Origin: Nezara viridula
Taxonomy: Eukaryota; Arthropoda; Insecta; Hemiptera; Pentatomidae
DNA length: 64,000 nt
Reading direction: 5' to 3'
Assembly (NCBI GenBank): GCA_928085145.1
Contig: OV725079.1
Location: 31,665,308-31,729,307 of the forward strand
This document shows positions 1-12,465 of this stretch, piece after piece (within the stretch, counting starts at the first letter, position 1; the number at the start of each line of letters is the position of its first letter). Made by a program: the position numbers and the translations under genes. Under the pieces are notes generated by a model. That model ran no database searches and was not told the DNA's origin. It worked only from the letters and a program-made list of their open reading frames with translations.

Positions 1-1000
1 ACTTCCGCTTTCAGATCAAGAAATGTGTTATTAGGATTAATATAAATAATTGTTAACAATATAATGGCTGTGAAATGTGGAAGGCACTGATCATATGGAG
101 TGGGAGTTAGGTTATTAAAATATTGTTATGGGGTTATAAAATTTTAGGTTGTATTCTAAACATTAATTTACACTGTATTATTTAGTCGATTCCAAGCGAT
201 ACTGGAATGACAATAGACGCCATATTATATTAGAAGTTACTTATATTTTGTGTGATTTTCAGTAAATTTAAAGGACGTTTTGCTCTCTGAATTCTGAAAA
301 AAAAAGTCTTATTTGTGTTTGCGTTGATTTCCATTGAAGTTCAACCAGTTCGGCTTGGTCTCGATTTCCTTCTTAAATATTAAAGTTGTGTGAAGTGTGT
401 AAATAAAAATTCACTCATATTTTTATATTCCAGCTTAAATAGTTTTGTTCAGACTGAAGAAAAGTATTGGTCTCCTTAACTCCGAACAAACAAAAACTTG
501 ATTTTTTTAGTTCCATCCCTTATACGAGTTAAAACATATCTTCCTATTAAGTATACATCACTACTATCAGTGAAAAAGATCGTATGGTAAAATTGTCATT
601 TTTTATTCTATTTATCTTAAAGGTGAAATTTTGTAGTCTGCAACTGATATAAACATTCTACTACTATGTAAAATAGCAGAGGACAATAAAATATGAAATT
701 ATACTAATAAAGTATAAAGAAGTAATTAGTTTTTATGATGCTCTCTTTTAAAACAATCAATTTTCACATACGACCTTTTTGCACTAATAGTAACGAAATG
801 AAATGAAAATAATTTTATTATTCTGGGACTAGTGTAACTTTAGAACAAGTTAGATCTCGCAGGGATCTAATGGAATCTAAAGGAAAAATTGTATACCTTA
901 TAATAAAGATATATTTTAGTCAATGAAAACGGTGAGGAAGCTATACTGACCTTACTTGGCAGATGTTTTTACATTTATACACGTTTCTTTAACATGGTGC
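1..1000. other. AT-rich noncoding stretch
   Basis: No reading frame of note, no recognisable repeat and no RNA gene seen on either strand. The sequence is low-GC with scattered A and T runs. Confidence 0.5.
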
Positions 1001-1231
1001 CGACGATATGTTAATAATCATAATAATAAGGCTTAGCGAACCCGAAGGTTCGATGCCGACACCACCAATCGCTTGTTACACACCTCCCTCCACCGTTCGC
1101 CGTCCAAACCCAGTCCCTTCAGATCAGCTTTAATGCAATCTTCCCACCTTCGCTTCGGTCTACCCCTCGGACGCTTACCATTCGGCACATGTTACCATTT
1201 GGCACATGCTTGCCATTCGACGATATGTTAA
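1001..1231 (-). mobile_element. RTE-type non-LTR retrotransposon, 5'-truncated 3' fragment with target-site duplication
   Basis: On the minus strand, about 1024-1187 matches almost base for base the last coding codons and tail of the RTE copy at 37830-38005, including the segment encoding GRPKRRWEDCIKADLKGLG and the tail of TTA/ATT triplets. A perfect 14-bp duplication, CGACGATATGTTAA, flanks it at 1001-1014 and 1218-1231, so this is a discrete target-primed insertion of only about 200 bp. The 5'-most part (about 1170-1217) carries a short internal duplication around TTACCATTYGGCACATG that the larger copy lacks, perhaps made during insertion. RTE elements typically end in short tandem repeats rather than poly(A), which agrees. 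The fragment has no coding capacity. Confidence 0.9.
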
Positions 1232-2530
1232 GTTATCTCAAATTTTTGTTGATTTTTTACATCATAAGTAAGCGTGTGTTTAATATAAATGGTCATACTT
1301 GAAAAACTAATAAAGAAGCTAAAACAAAAATATTTTAATTTAAAAAAAAGATACTGCAGAAATCCAGGAAAATACATGGAAGTACATTCCCTTAACCCTG
1401 ATATGATTTCCAATTTCTGTAATAATTTTAATTAATTAATTCATTTTTTTTATTGAATTGTTTTTTTTTTTTTTTTTTTAACTAATTTTAAAATAATAAT
1501 CTTGAATAATGTGGGATATTATTTTTTCCAGAACTATCCCTGGAGGATCCATTCCAGCGTGCGATGATTCGCAGGGCCTTTCAGAGGCATTGTGGTTAAC
1601 CACGAAACTCCCCTTCCTCTACTCCACTTTGACCCTACGCTTCTCACTCAATGCTTCTATTTTCAGATACACATTTGATCCAAACCGTCATCCCACACGT
1701 TATCAAGGACTTTGTCATTGGCGTCATATTGTTATAATCAAACAGAGGAAACAGATATCATTTTTGTTTTTTCCTCGTTTATAATTGGTAATCCCCACAA
1801 GCTTGTGGTACACTTTTCATGCATTTTGATTTAAACAAAACATAGGAGAAAAGTCTGTTAATAATTTCTATACTGCGATAATAAAGAAAGGCTTTTCGTA
1901 ACAGTTTCAACATATAAATATTTTTTTAATAATCTTATGTATTTATCTTTACTTTATACATTATACAACTTATTTACGGATAATATTATAGTTTTATTTT
2001 CATTTTATTGTATTGGTAATTCTGTGATAGTCCTGCGTTTTAATCAGAAAAAAATATAGGAGATGAACGTCTTACATTAATCTATGAGCTGCTATTCACA
2101 ATCACTAGAAATCGAAACTGTTTTTTAAAGATCTTTTTAATTTTTTTATGATCTTATTTTCTATGTTTTATTATTAAGGTTAATAATAAAGTTTATTATT
2201 TTGATGATCTGCCATTAGTAGATTGTAACCTTCAAACTTTTAAATACTAAATTTATTTTTACGTTTTGGAATTATTTTTTCATTTCCAAATATAAATTAT
2301 CTATCTGAATATAATCCTTCAAATTACATTATACTACAATGCATATGTGGAAAATATCAGTCAAACTATAACTTTGCCTAACTATTTATTATTTTTAAAT
2401 ATTCAGCAATGTTTTATTAACCCCAAAAATTGAGTGTCCCAGTAATTTAATAAGATTGGTATAATGGCTAACAATGGCTACAATATCCAACTCAATTGGA
2501 CTTCACAAAAATTTTATGAGAATAAAATAT
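1232..2530. other. Noncoding stretch
   Basis: AT-rich, with a poly-T run at about 1461-1479. Positions 1525-1740 are less AT-rich and carry a 91-codon open frame with no recognised domain, which I do not call a gene. Nothing else is recognised. Confidence 0.45.
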
Positions 2531-2580
2531 TGCTAAAGAGAAGGACAATGATTCCCCGAAACGTCCAATAAACATTAATA
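2531..2580 (+). repeat. Remnant of the hammerhead-like repeat
   Basis: A short match to the conserved part of the repeat at 4815-4976: GAGAAGGACAATGATTCCCC followed by GAAACGTCC and an A/T-rich continuation (AATAAACATTAATAAA). The core is decayed (CTAAAGA in place of CTGAAGA). It is recognised only by comparison with the better copies at 4835, 33275, 24790 and 54020. Confidence 0.4.
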
Positions 2581-3340
2581 AAAAATTAATTTGATTATAA
2601 ATAAACTGACCATAATGCCACCAAATAAGTGTGAAAAATATTATACAAATAAAATCTTAATTAAATAATTTGTTTATTCTAGTTATAATCGAGCACCTAA
2701 AGGTGTTGTTTAAACCGTCCACATTTGCTTTATAATATTTTTATCTACGTGATGAAAAGTATAATTTTTATTGAATATAATAAATAAATAAAATTTAATA
2801 TAATTAGCTGATGAAAAATCTTTAAAAATACATAGTTATTATATATTTTAGAATATGCGAGTATTCTAAAGTTAATAATCTATTTACAGTCCTGCCTTGT
2901 TTTATCATATAATGTTAAGGATATGGTGACGATATAATTTTACTACACCACATAATTATATTACAATTATCTGCTTCTTAAAAAATATAAAGAAAACATG
3001 AATGTATGTATTATTAGATATTATTTAATGATACATTATTAATTAATTTAACTTAAACATTTATTAATAGTGGCAATTTTTTAAATTGTTCAATTTTTAT
3101 AAAATCAGGTCTGATTTTTGTTTTTCTCTTCTCCTCTTTCGTAAGGAAAAAACAACTTTGCAATAAATAACACATTCTCTGGAAATTTCTGACAAAGTTT
3201 CTCCCCGTTCTATTTTATTTAACTCCATGTGAACTGAATTTATTGGTTCAGCTATTTGAAAATGTAACGTAATATTTTAGAACGTTAATATTTTTTGTAA
3301 GTTTACACCTACTTCATCATTTGTGACATGCGGGGAGGAG
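2581..3340. other. AT-rich noncoding stretch
   Basis: No gene, RNA or recognisable repeat seen. Confidence 0.45.
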
Positions 3341-3680
3341 TAATGTTGCCCAAGGCCGCCGAACTGTTGTAAGACCAAGACCAAGACTGGTAAAAAAAAT
3401 TGATTTTTTAAATAAACATCAATGCAAAATAGTTGCTAATTCTTGACAATCTTAGTTACTACATGTTAATAATTGGTATAACCAATATACTTTTGCATTT
3501 AACTCTAATTTTTCATTCGGGCTTACTTAGGTTTCTCCTATCTAAAAAATTACAGTAATAAGACAATAAGTACTTGCAAGACTGATGAGAGACTCTTGCG
3601 CAAGACCAAGACCAAGACCATGACCAAGACTGAGTTTGCGAGTCCAAGACTCGTCTCGGTCTCGCATTTGGGCAACACTA
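3341..3680 (+). mobile_element. hAT-like MITE, copy 1
   Basis: A 340-bp non-coding unit starting TAATGTTGCCCAA and ending TTTGGGCAACACTA, that is, with terminal inverted repeats of about 13 bp. It aligns along its whole length with 44919-45222 (shared blocks include ATTGATTTTTTAAATAAA, TTTAGGTTTCTCC and TGCGCAAGA). Just inside both ends lie clustered copies of CAAGACCAAGAC, subterminal repeats of the kind hAT transposases bind. The terminus resembles the common hAT end CAGTGTTGCC. No clear 8-bp duplication survives here, but the second copy has one. It encodes no transposase, so it would be non-autonomous. Confidence 0.75.
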
Positions 3681-4814
3681 GAGGCGCATGAACCCTCCAT
3701 GAAATATTATATTATATTCGTGAATGTTGAAGTGGACAACAGTTTAACCTGACCTCGATATTTCTTAAGGTGTAAAACCTGAATTACCAAATATTGCGAA
3801 TAAATCATAATGGTAATTCCGGAATTGGGCATAAACTGGATTTGTTTCTCTCGTTTGTTTCTTTAAAACATTCAAGTTTAGATGTAAATTTTGAAGATTT
3901 ATCAAAGCAATTCCGCCTTGAGGTTCCTCCCCTCCGAATGGCTGTTAAACAGTTTAATCTGAGAACGGATACTGTTCTATTTCTGACCCCTTTCCTTGGT
4001 GAAACGTTTTACCGAGCACGCTCTTTGCCCCGGGACTCCTCTCACTGTAGGCCCTTAATCCATTGTAAATGACCAGAAACATTTAAGAAAATCACAAATT
4101 ACCTAATTCAATTATTTACAAGGCCGTGTTAATATTTAATTATTTTAGTAATAATTAAATATAAATATAGAACTTCATTTACATACATACATTGCAGATC
4201 TAACATAGAAGTATGGAGTTACTTCTATATTTATATTTTACTTCTGCCAATTTTGTGTTTATTCACATTGTACTCTTATCTATAATCTCTTAATTCTGTT
4301 TTATATGTATATGTATATATTTATAATTTAATATTTCATAGATATAGTATTTTTACATTGTATCCATTCATACCTTCAAATTTTAGATACTGTAATTTTT
4401 TACGTTTTTCCCCATTATGCAAACAAGTCAGCTTCCTTTATACCTCCCTTACCCTCTGGTTTTCAAGTTCTAAGTGAAGCTCCTAGCTGAACACACCTGT
4501 AAATCTCGAATTTCATTCTTCCATTTTATTTACCTATTTATTTAGTTTTTAGTTTCCTTTCTTTTTTTTTTTCTCCACATAAAATTTTTTTCTCCTTTTC
4601 CCTTTTCTTTCAATCTCTCCTGTAGATCTATAGAAGTATATTTACATTTATTATATATCACACTTCAACAATTGTTAACATCTATTTACTTCATTTTAGG
4701 ATCTTATTACTTAGCTTACTTAGTTCATATTTTAATGTACTTACTGTTTATAATTTCAATATGTTTATTCACATTGTTTATAAATTTTGCCTAAATATTA
4801 TGTAACTGCCACAA
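3681..4814. other. Noncoding stretch
   Basis: A 92-codon open frame at 3794-4072 has no recognisable domain and sits in a slightly GC-richer patch; I do not call it a gene. The rest is AT-rich with T and pyrimidine runs (about 4560-4620). Confidence 0.45.
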
Positions 4815-4976
4815 TTCTGTATCTTGTTCGTTCTAGCCCTGAAGAAGACCTGCAAAGTCGGGTCGAAACGTCGGCTTTCAATAAAAATAGTTTTACCACT
4901 ATTCAGCCTATTTATGACCGCCACTCCGAACCATCTTCTTTCTTTATAATGCAACGGTCAACTATTAAATATTCAA
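4815..4976 (+). repeat. Dispersed repeat with a hammerhead-ribozyme-like core (best copy)
   Basis: The core can be folded like a type I hammerhead. Stem I is AGCC (4835-4838) with GGCT (4873-4876). CTGAAGA (4839-4845) matches the CUGANGA box. Stem II is GACCTG (4847-4852) with CGGGTC (4859-4864) around a CAAAGT loop. GAAA follows at 4865-4868. ACGT (4868-4871) would leave a two-pair stem III with no loop, and C4872 would be the cleavage-site base in a GUC triplet. It departs from the canonical core by one extra A (4846) before stem II and by the almost absent stem III, so a dimer would probably be needed for activity. The copy at 33201-33330 matches from TATCTTGTTCGTTCTAGCCC to about 4945. 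Hammerhead motifs are known in Penelope-like retroelements; assignment to that class is inference. The last 28 bp (4949-4976) recur exactly at 15062-15089. Confidence 0.65.
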
Positions 4977-5849
4977 AATAATATAGATATGAATTTATTC
5001 ATTATATTATGAAATGGAGGAAATAATTTTCTTTTTCTCGATCGAATTACAACTGGATGTATCCATGGGTGTACGCAAGGGAAGGCTTTTGATAATAATA
5101 ACGCTTTGCCCCCCTCTCTAAATGGTTTGAAACAAAAGAAATAAAATGAAATATAATATAATACAAACGGTTTCGTTGAAATTCGATAAAATTAATTTTT
5201 AAAAGCGTGTTCTATCTATATAAAACTATTCTATTCATATAAAAATATTTATAAATTTATTCGAAAAAAACAAATTCCCGTCTTGCCCCTAAATTCCATA
5301 ATTTGAAAGTTGTATACACCCTTGGCTGTTATCTTTGCTTATAAATGCCCGATTTAGATGTTGTCGTTTTTTTGTTTTGGAGGGAAGTGACATTTATAGT
5401 AATCGAATAATCCACCTCAAATTTTCTTGATTTTTTTTTTTTTAATTTTTGAATATTTATACCTGAAATCCATGGCAACCGTGGCATCAGGAATCACTAT
5501 GGCTGTTATAAGGTTGAGCCCAGGCGTTACCTCTAAATCGGTATATCTTTAAATTGCAGGGCCATGGCCATATAAAAATATGTAAGAAACACTTTATCCC
5601 ATATCGATCCGTCGGCTTTTGAAACCATTTGTTTTGAAATCTCCTAATTTTTCCAATGCATTTTCTATATCGTGTAGATATGCACACTGAATATAAACAA
5701 AGAAGTACACAGCTAGTAATAATTTTCTCTATATTCACAAATAAAGAAAAACTAATCCATGTTTTTTTAAAACTAAACTGCAGGGATCTCCTTGAGTCAC
5801 GCTTTAACCTCCACGAATGGAGGGTCAAGTCTGGCTCGGAGTTCTCTGG
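4977..5849. other. Noncoding stretch
   Basis: No gene is supported. Open frames overlap on both strands at about 5490-5880 without recognisable domains. Positions 5780-5850 are a little GC-richer and lead into the repeat that follows, so they may be the upstream part of the same insertion. Confidence 0.4.
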
Positions 5850-6065
5850 CCTGATTGTAAATAAATAAATATATATTTGCATGTGTTCATTTTTTATTTA
5901 TTTTTAGGTTATTTTATTCTTATTCATTGTATATATATTATTTTTCTGTATAATTTATTTGTATTCATTGTATATAGAGTGTTAATGTGATTCCCTGAAC
6001 ACTATAATAAATGTCCTTTGAGACAGATTGTAATATTTCTCAATAAACAAGTTCTAAAAAAACTA
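5850..6065 (+). repeat. Family C repeat: retroposon-like 3' end
   Basis: A T-rich stretch followed by GTCCTTTGAGACAGATTGTA, CTCAATAAACAAGTTCT and an A-rich end. The same order occurs at 17240-17550 (CCTTTGAGATAGATTGTAAT, CTCAATAAACAAGTTTT), and a weaker match lies at 39677-39770. AATAAA followed by A-rich sequence looks like the polyadenylated 3' end of a transcript copied back into the genome. The parent element is not in the window. Confidence 0.55.
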
Positions 6066-7017
6066 AACTCTTATTAGGCTGTTTTATAAGTTCAGGTTAT
6101 TTACCGCTGGACACTGTCGAGAAACTGTCCATGTCCAGCACCATATTCAACTCTATAAAATTCAAGTAAAATATTTTTTATTTCAATTACAAAAATAAGT
6201 AGTTTTTTTTCTAGTAAATGAATAACGAAATTAAAAGACAGTGGATATAACTAAAAATAAATAAATTTTGATATTTTATATTTGAACTATTTTTTTCTGT
6301 AAGCAATTAAAATACTTTGTATTTTAAATACCGCATTTCAATTTTTGTTTGTAAGTCTACTTTGTGAAAAGTGAAAGAATCAAATTCCTTCGAAATAATG
6401 GATTGACTTTTGATAGTGGAAACTAAAAGTAAAAAGTTCTGATTGGGAAAAGGAAACGGACGATGACCTATTGGTGACGACGCTATTGGAACGGGGAAGG
6501 ACAGAATCAATCAGGCAAATTGGCGCAATGCCGGAAGTAGCTATTGATTCGCCCGCCATTGATAAACGTTTCCGAAATTATGGCAACATAAAATTTTCTT
6601 CGAATAATGAAGAATATGGAAGTCCTGCGCACTGAATTGCGCTCACTTCACTCCAACTAATGCCATAACTTTACGATCCGAACTAACGACTTAGATAGGT
6701 CTTTATGTTTTTGTTTTTACAGCTAGAACCAGTAGTGCATGGAAGTCATCACTTTTATATCCAGTGCATCACTTCCAGCCCTCGAGATGGAATTTTATTA
6801 TTTACAAAAATACTAAAAAATATCTCTCTTCATGGGGATAGTAACTGCCGTTGGTATAAAATGTCATTTCAACTTTTGATATATCCTTTTTCTTAAAATA
6901 TTTTCCTCTTTAATATCTTTTCATTTATTCAAGCGGATATCAAAAGTTGAATTTATCCTTCTTTTTTTTTCATTTTATTTTTATTTACCATTGAGGACTC
7001 TTTTAAAGTTAAGAAAT
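6066..7017. other. Noncoding stretch
   Basis: Mostly AT-rich. Positions 6440-6600 are richer in CpG (GGAAACGGACGATGACC and following), with nothing recognisable encoded. Pyrimidine/T runs occur at about 6961-6970. Confidence 0.4.
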
Positions 7018-8440
7018 TGTAGAGCCCAGTCAAATCAGATATGTTAACTTGCAAAAAGTCGGGTAAATCAAATTTCTTTTTTATATTGGCAGATGTGCAG
7101 TGAATATAAAAAAATCCAATTTTCGCCCTTGATGATTCGCTGCAGTGCTCCAAAAACCATTGAACTTTCAATTTTTTTTTTTTTTTGTTTACGCTATATA
7201 TCTCTTTTTTAGAGCAACATGAATAAAAACTCTTAAACAGCTTAAAATTACCCAAAAATTTCGCACATAACATTTTTTTTCTAAAACCAACAGAAAGCGA
7301 ACTATCGAGATTTCAAAATTTACCCAATTCGATTTCTTCACCATAGTGTTCTTTCAGTTTTGAACGGAAGAATTATGTAACTGCATTTTGAACCTCGTTC
7401 AGAAAATGTTGAGGTTTTTTTTTTTAAATAATGAGGGATTGACTGGAACTACAGACGGTAGTCGGGAAGTGTTTTAAAAAGTATGCTTCACGTTGGACCA
7501 GACCCCGCTGCCATGCACACCATCCCCGCAAATCCCAATATATTGCATATAGTTGCGTTACTTGTAATTATTTAATAAATAAAAGCCAATGTTCGCACAA
7601 AAAATAAAAAGTGGCCACACAGTCCCGAAATGCCATTCAAACACAGCAGATTGACGTCTTTGACTTGAATTAGTCATTCCGTCAGTCAGTTTCACCATAT
7701 TTGGCTTAATTTCGCCATAATTGTACTTTTACTAAAGCTGGATAGTTAGAGAGAAATAATTGGCCTGGGCAATAAAAAACACCAGTAAAATCAAGTTTTA
7801 CAAGCCGTTTAAACTAATGTTAAAAATCAAGCTCGGCCAAAAACTCTCCGAAACAACTATACACTGGGAAATAAAACATATACATTGTTCTTTCCAAAAC
7901 ACTGAATATTTTTTAAAATATTTAAAGCAGTTACTTAGAAAATACACTTAATCGGTGGAAAAGCGGCACTGGCGGAGGCGTCTAAAAGCCCTCTGCCACA
8001 TCATTAAGTTAGTACTCATAAATGCTTAAGTTATAGTATGCTATAATGATTGTATTAACGAAAAAATATTAATACGGTAATTTAATTGTCATTTTTTTTT
8101 CTCAAAGCTACTAATTTTGAAAGCCCAATAGTTTGTCTTCCTGGGTGATTTAGAAAAAAAATATTCTGTATAAAAATGTTAGATAATTTTAAGCTGTTTA
8201 AGATTGAATATAAGCATTTTTTATCTATGTCACTTTAAGAAGAAGATATTTAGCGTAAACCAAAAAACGTTCTAAATTCTAATGGTTTTTGGAGCACTGC
8301 AGCGAACCCTCAAGGCTTTCGAAAGCGAAAACATAGATTTTTTTTAATCTCTGCATACCTAACGATATAAAAAAGAAATTTGAATTAACCGACCTTTTGC
8401 AAGCTGGATCCATTTTTTTATACTGGTTTGACTGGGTTAA
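7018..8440. mobile_element. Large imperfect inverted repeat (foldback-like element)
   Basis: The left arm (7018-7325) and right arm (about 8104-8440) are reverse complements over about 300 bp with divergence and small indels. Shared landmarks are CCCAGTCAAA, TCAAATTTCTTTTTTATAT, CGCTGCAGTGCTCCAAAAAC, GTTTACGCTA, CTTAAACAGCTTAAAATTA and ATTTCAAAATTT. The loop (7326-8103, about 780 bp) shows no transposase; its open frames are short. It is either a foldback/long-terminal-inverted-repeat DNA element or two opposed insertions of one 300-bp repeat. I found no clear target-site duplication to decide. Confidence 0.6.
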
Positions 8441-9389
8441 TATTTTAACAACGATAATTGAAAATCATGTGAGGTGTCTGTTTTCTATTAGCTTTGAAAT
8501 ATAAATCCAAGTGCTAGTCTACATAAAAATCATATGTAAATAAATTTCTGAATTTATTAATCTTAAATAATAACATGTAATAATATCCTCAGATCATAAA
8601 AATGTCTGTTATAATTATAATATTTTTAATAAACAATATCTAAACTCGAAATTATGGATTCTGCAAGAATGACAGTTTTCGGTAGATAGTGTAAATTTCA
8701 TTAAAATTTCAGGGCGTCCAAAAAAAGTGCTCATGGGTTTATAAGGTTTTTCGCACCTTTAACCTACTTGGACCAAAAATCGATTAGTAGTGTAAAACAT
8801 TGTACGAGAATCACAGAAGATCGTTAGGGAATGGGTTGTCTCAACTGGGTTCTCTTACTTCCGCTATTTTGACAAATTAAATACAGAAGCACATTATAAA
8901 ATGCAAGAAAAGAAAATATAATGGAATTCAGCAGCTTAATTAATTTTATGATTTTATTTATTTACCATTTTTGAGTTCCAAGAGCCTCAGTAATACTTTA
9001 TTTATATCGGCGAGAATATGTCGAATCCCTCTAACTATTCTCAGAATAGGAGTTATTATGAACGTTATTGAAATTTACTAAATCTCTTGATAATATGGTT
9101 TCATACATTTTTGTGCAGGAATTTTCAATTAAAAATAGGAAAAGGATATAAGGGGGTGTTATTAAATCTGGGGATGGTCAATATGAGTTTTGATGAAAAC
9201 TCTCGGAGATATTTTAGATCCTTTGCGTATGTTATCCTCATGATTTTAAGACTGCTATTAGTTGGATATTTATAATAATTTTTTTTTTACAATCGAAAAT
9301 CCTTAATTTTCCTTATTTTATGCAAATAAAATCATCCTTAAAGACTTTAATATTATGTGTAATTACGATTTGGCGCAATCCAGATACCT
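8441..9389. other. AT-rich noncoding stretch
   Basis: No gene or recognisable repeat seen. Confidence 0.45.
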
Positions 9390-9590
9390 ATCATAACATA
9401 ATAAATTTCAGAACTATCAAAACCTTCTCGTTTCTGACCTTGCTTCATCTTCGATTTCTAATAACCCTCCGAGGCGTCTGGAAAGAAGATGACCTCGTGA
9501 TCTCCTTATGTAAATATATTTTTAGAGTGCTATCAGTGGGTAGTTTTTCAAGCAGTGTTTTCATGCTATTATATTTAATTTTAATTATAT
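9390..9590 (+). repeat. Family D repeat, plus-strand copy
   Basis: Shares the block ATAACCCTCCGAGGCGTCTG followed by GAAAGAAGATG, and GTGGGTAGTTTTTC further on, with the reverse complement of 63400-63730. The third copy (19440-19575, minus) covers only the distal part. Shared distal sequence with A/T-rich ends suggests the 3' portion of a retroelement. A 90-codon open frame overlaps it, but no domain is recognisable. Confidence 0.55.
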
Positions 9591-12399
9591 AAACTTTCTT
9601 TCATTTACTCTTGAATTTAAATGCTTCTCTTAGAGATATTTTTATTCTATTATAATTAAATAAATTTAACACCTTAAATAGCAAGTATATGAAGTCGTGA
9701 TCAGTTATATTATCAGAAAACCGGTTGGTCCTCAGCGTTTGGAACATTACTCCCGAACGACGAGCCTCATTAACAGCAGGTTAAAATTAACGATACTTCT
9801 ACTACAAGAGGAAGTTTCAGCAATAAGTAAACTTATTAATATAGTGCGGAAGAGTTTGGAGTTAGGGACTGCGTGGCCAGAGGGGGGACAAGCCTTTAGG
9901 AAGTGGAGAGGAGCCTTTATTCTATAGCAAGCCAAGAAGTTAGCAGTCCTTTCAATTGGAAACTTAGCCGAAGGTAAACCTCCTTTATGATTGTCTACTA
10001 TTCTAGTTTCCCGAGTAAGTTGGCAAGAAAGGGCAATATGAACGAAACTGAACATCCAAGTATCAACTAAATGGGCCGAGGAGGTTGGAGCATTACCGGA
10101 ACTTGGGCTTGGGATCCATTATAGTACTTACTCAATGGGCAAATATTAGGTTTGAAACTGGATCGTTCTGAGATAACCTCCAAAGATCCCTTGGGAACAC
10201 AACTGATCATACGTCTATTTCTTAAGAGCTCTACATATATAGATATATTTATTTTTTTTATAACATATAAACGTATTGTAATGAATATATTAATATTCAT
10301 TCATTATTATTGTTTAAACAAAAATTAAAAAAGTTACGAGGACATACTTCCATCCACCGAACGACGTCCGAACCCAACCATAAAAAATCAGTCTTGACGC
10401 AATCCTCGCAACAGCACATCATCATTTTAGGGATTCGTTCGCTACAAATAATTTTATTTGCATCAAAACCTCATTATGTTTATCGGGTACTGTTCACGTG
10501 ATTGGACATTGGGTATTTTCTCTTTTAATTTTTCAGTTAACTCGTCGTTCATCCATTAATGTAAGCGACACGTTTTGCATGCATACAGAACCGTTGGAAT
10601 TATAATAGTAGTTAAGAGAATAGTATATATAATTTTTTATATTATCCATTGTTGTTATTCTTTGTTTTATAATAGTTAATATAATATATGAAAATAAGCT
10701 AACTAAAATAATAACTCTTTCTAAAGACTCAAACACCGTGGTCCCAAAACATTGTTTGAAGACCTCGACCTAAAACCGTTTCAGATAAGATAAAGCATAA
10801 GTAAGCAAAGTAAGTATATATTAATTAGCATTTACCTCAGTTTTTTTCTTTCTCTTCTCTTTCCTTATATTTCGTTGCATAACTCTTATATTAATTTAAA
10901 GAAATTCATAATACGGATCAAGTGGAAACTTTTAATATAAATAATTTATAAATTCCCTGCATTATTTTATTCACTTCTATTTTTAAACTTAATAATAATA
11001 ATAAACTCGCTTCTACAATAAAAAAAAAACCATTATGATATTGTTCCAAGCAAACGAAAATATGTTACAACAATTAACGCTAAATCTTAACCGTTTTAGT
11101 TTTACGGTTCCCATTTAAGTACTTTTATCATTGACCCGAATTTATCACTTATCCTTTTTTCGCAAACTACCACCAGCAAACGTTACAAAATTCGGGAAAT
11201 ACTTTATTCATAGCTAAAATATAAATTTATTATTTGTGAATTCCGGGAATGATAATAGTCACATAGTCCATAGTCCGAAGAAATAGATTTGAAGTAGTTT
11301 TAATTTATTACAGCTTTGTATAAAAACTAAAAAAAATTATCCTTTCTCTTTAATTTTTTTTTTTTTTAAATGGAGTTCGATAAGACATTTCATACGCCTA
11401 TATCTCGACCATTTATAAATAAAGTATGAAAAACAAAGAAGGTTTTCGAAACCAAATTCGATAATACAAAAGCTTTAAGTTAAAACACAAATAAATAAAA
11501 AACCTAAGGTGTGTAATTCAGAATACATGATATGAGGATGAGATGCTGAAGAATTCCCTCGCTTACAAGTATGCAGGTCAGATGTTTAGTATATCAGATC
11601 TTTTATTCAATATCTTGAACAAAACTTGTTATAATTAAGTTTTCGACACTTCTTTCCCCCTTTTCTCCTCTATAACAAGGCCTCACGTTAAGATACAATT
11701 TTGAATAGCAGTTCATCACAAAGATAATGAAATAATGTACATTTCCTTCGATTTTTATTGTTTGAGATATTTTATTCCATATGGGAAAACACTTCAATTA
11801 GTCAACTTTAGCTGACTTTACCGGAGCGTTACACATCGGAAAACTGACGGTTCAATCTAATGAAGTTTTCACTTCAATAAAAATTCTAACAATTTTTAAA
11901 CTTTTTTAGACTAGGTGTATCAGTTCCATAACATATTTTAGTATGTTATTATCTAATAATTATGACAAATCATTAAGTAATAATTTTCAGTATGTTCATT
12001 TATTCCATAAATAGATTTAGTGGTACAATTTGCGTAAGAAATGTTTTTTTTTAAATTAAACTTTGTTGATTTCATTTGGGTTAATGTATGACTTTATATT
12101 TTGATGTTTGTACAAGAACTGTTTTTATTTTTTCATAATGTGTTGTAGAAGTGCTAGTAATGGACCGCAGGTATGTTGCACCCATCAATGAATTAATTAT
12201 AAGTTTAATGAAATTATTAAACTTTTTATACTCACATGAGCAATGGATTTTGATGAATGAGGTATCAAACGCAAGATAATATCACAGAGGAGTGGCGAAA
12301 GCCAACTTCAATTCATTTATTGTTAAAACTTTAAGAAGTGAAAGAACAAATTTGGAGGAGTTGGTAGGTAAATAAATACTAAATTTTTAAAATATTATT
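9591..12399. other. Noncoding stretch
   Basis: Open frames of 60-100 codons occur on both strands (for example 9697-9927 plus and 9747-10055 minus) but overlap and encode no recognised motif. Positions 9720-10200 are less AT-rich than the surroundings. No RNA gene or clear repeat seen. Confidence 0.4.
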
Positions 12400-12465
12400 T
12401 TGATCGTTACGCCGGCGTTTCGATCCGCTTTGTAGGTCTTCACCTGGACGTGGTAAAGGGCACAA
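12400..12465 (-). repeat. Remnant of the hammerhead-like repeat
   Basis: On the minus strand the order is GTGAAGA, CCTACAAAGCGGATC, GAAACGCCGG, matching CTGAAGA-hairpin-GAAACGTCGG of the copy at 4839-4874. The first base of the CUGANGA box is changed to G and the hairpin is weakened. Confidence 0.5.

Noticed and set aside
3341..3680. 8-bp target-site duplication around hAT-like MITE copy 1
   Set aside because: The flanks (GGGAGGAG and GAGGCGCA) do not match well enough; only copy 2 supports the duplication.
9697..10055. Opposed open frames of 76 and 102 codons
   Set aside because: Both are open on opposite strands over the same DNA, with no motif; likely chance.
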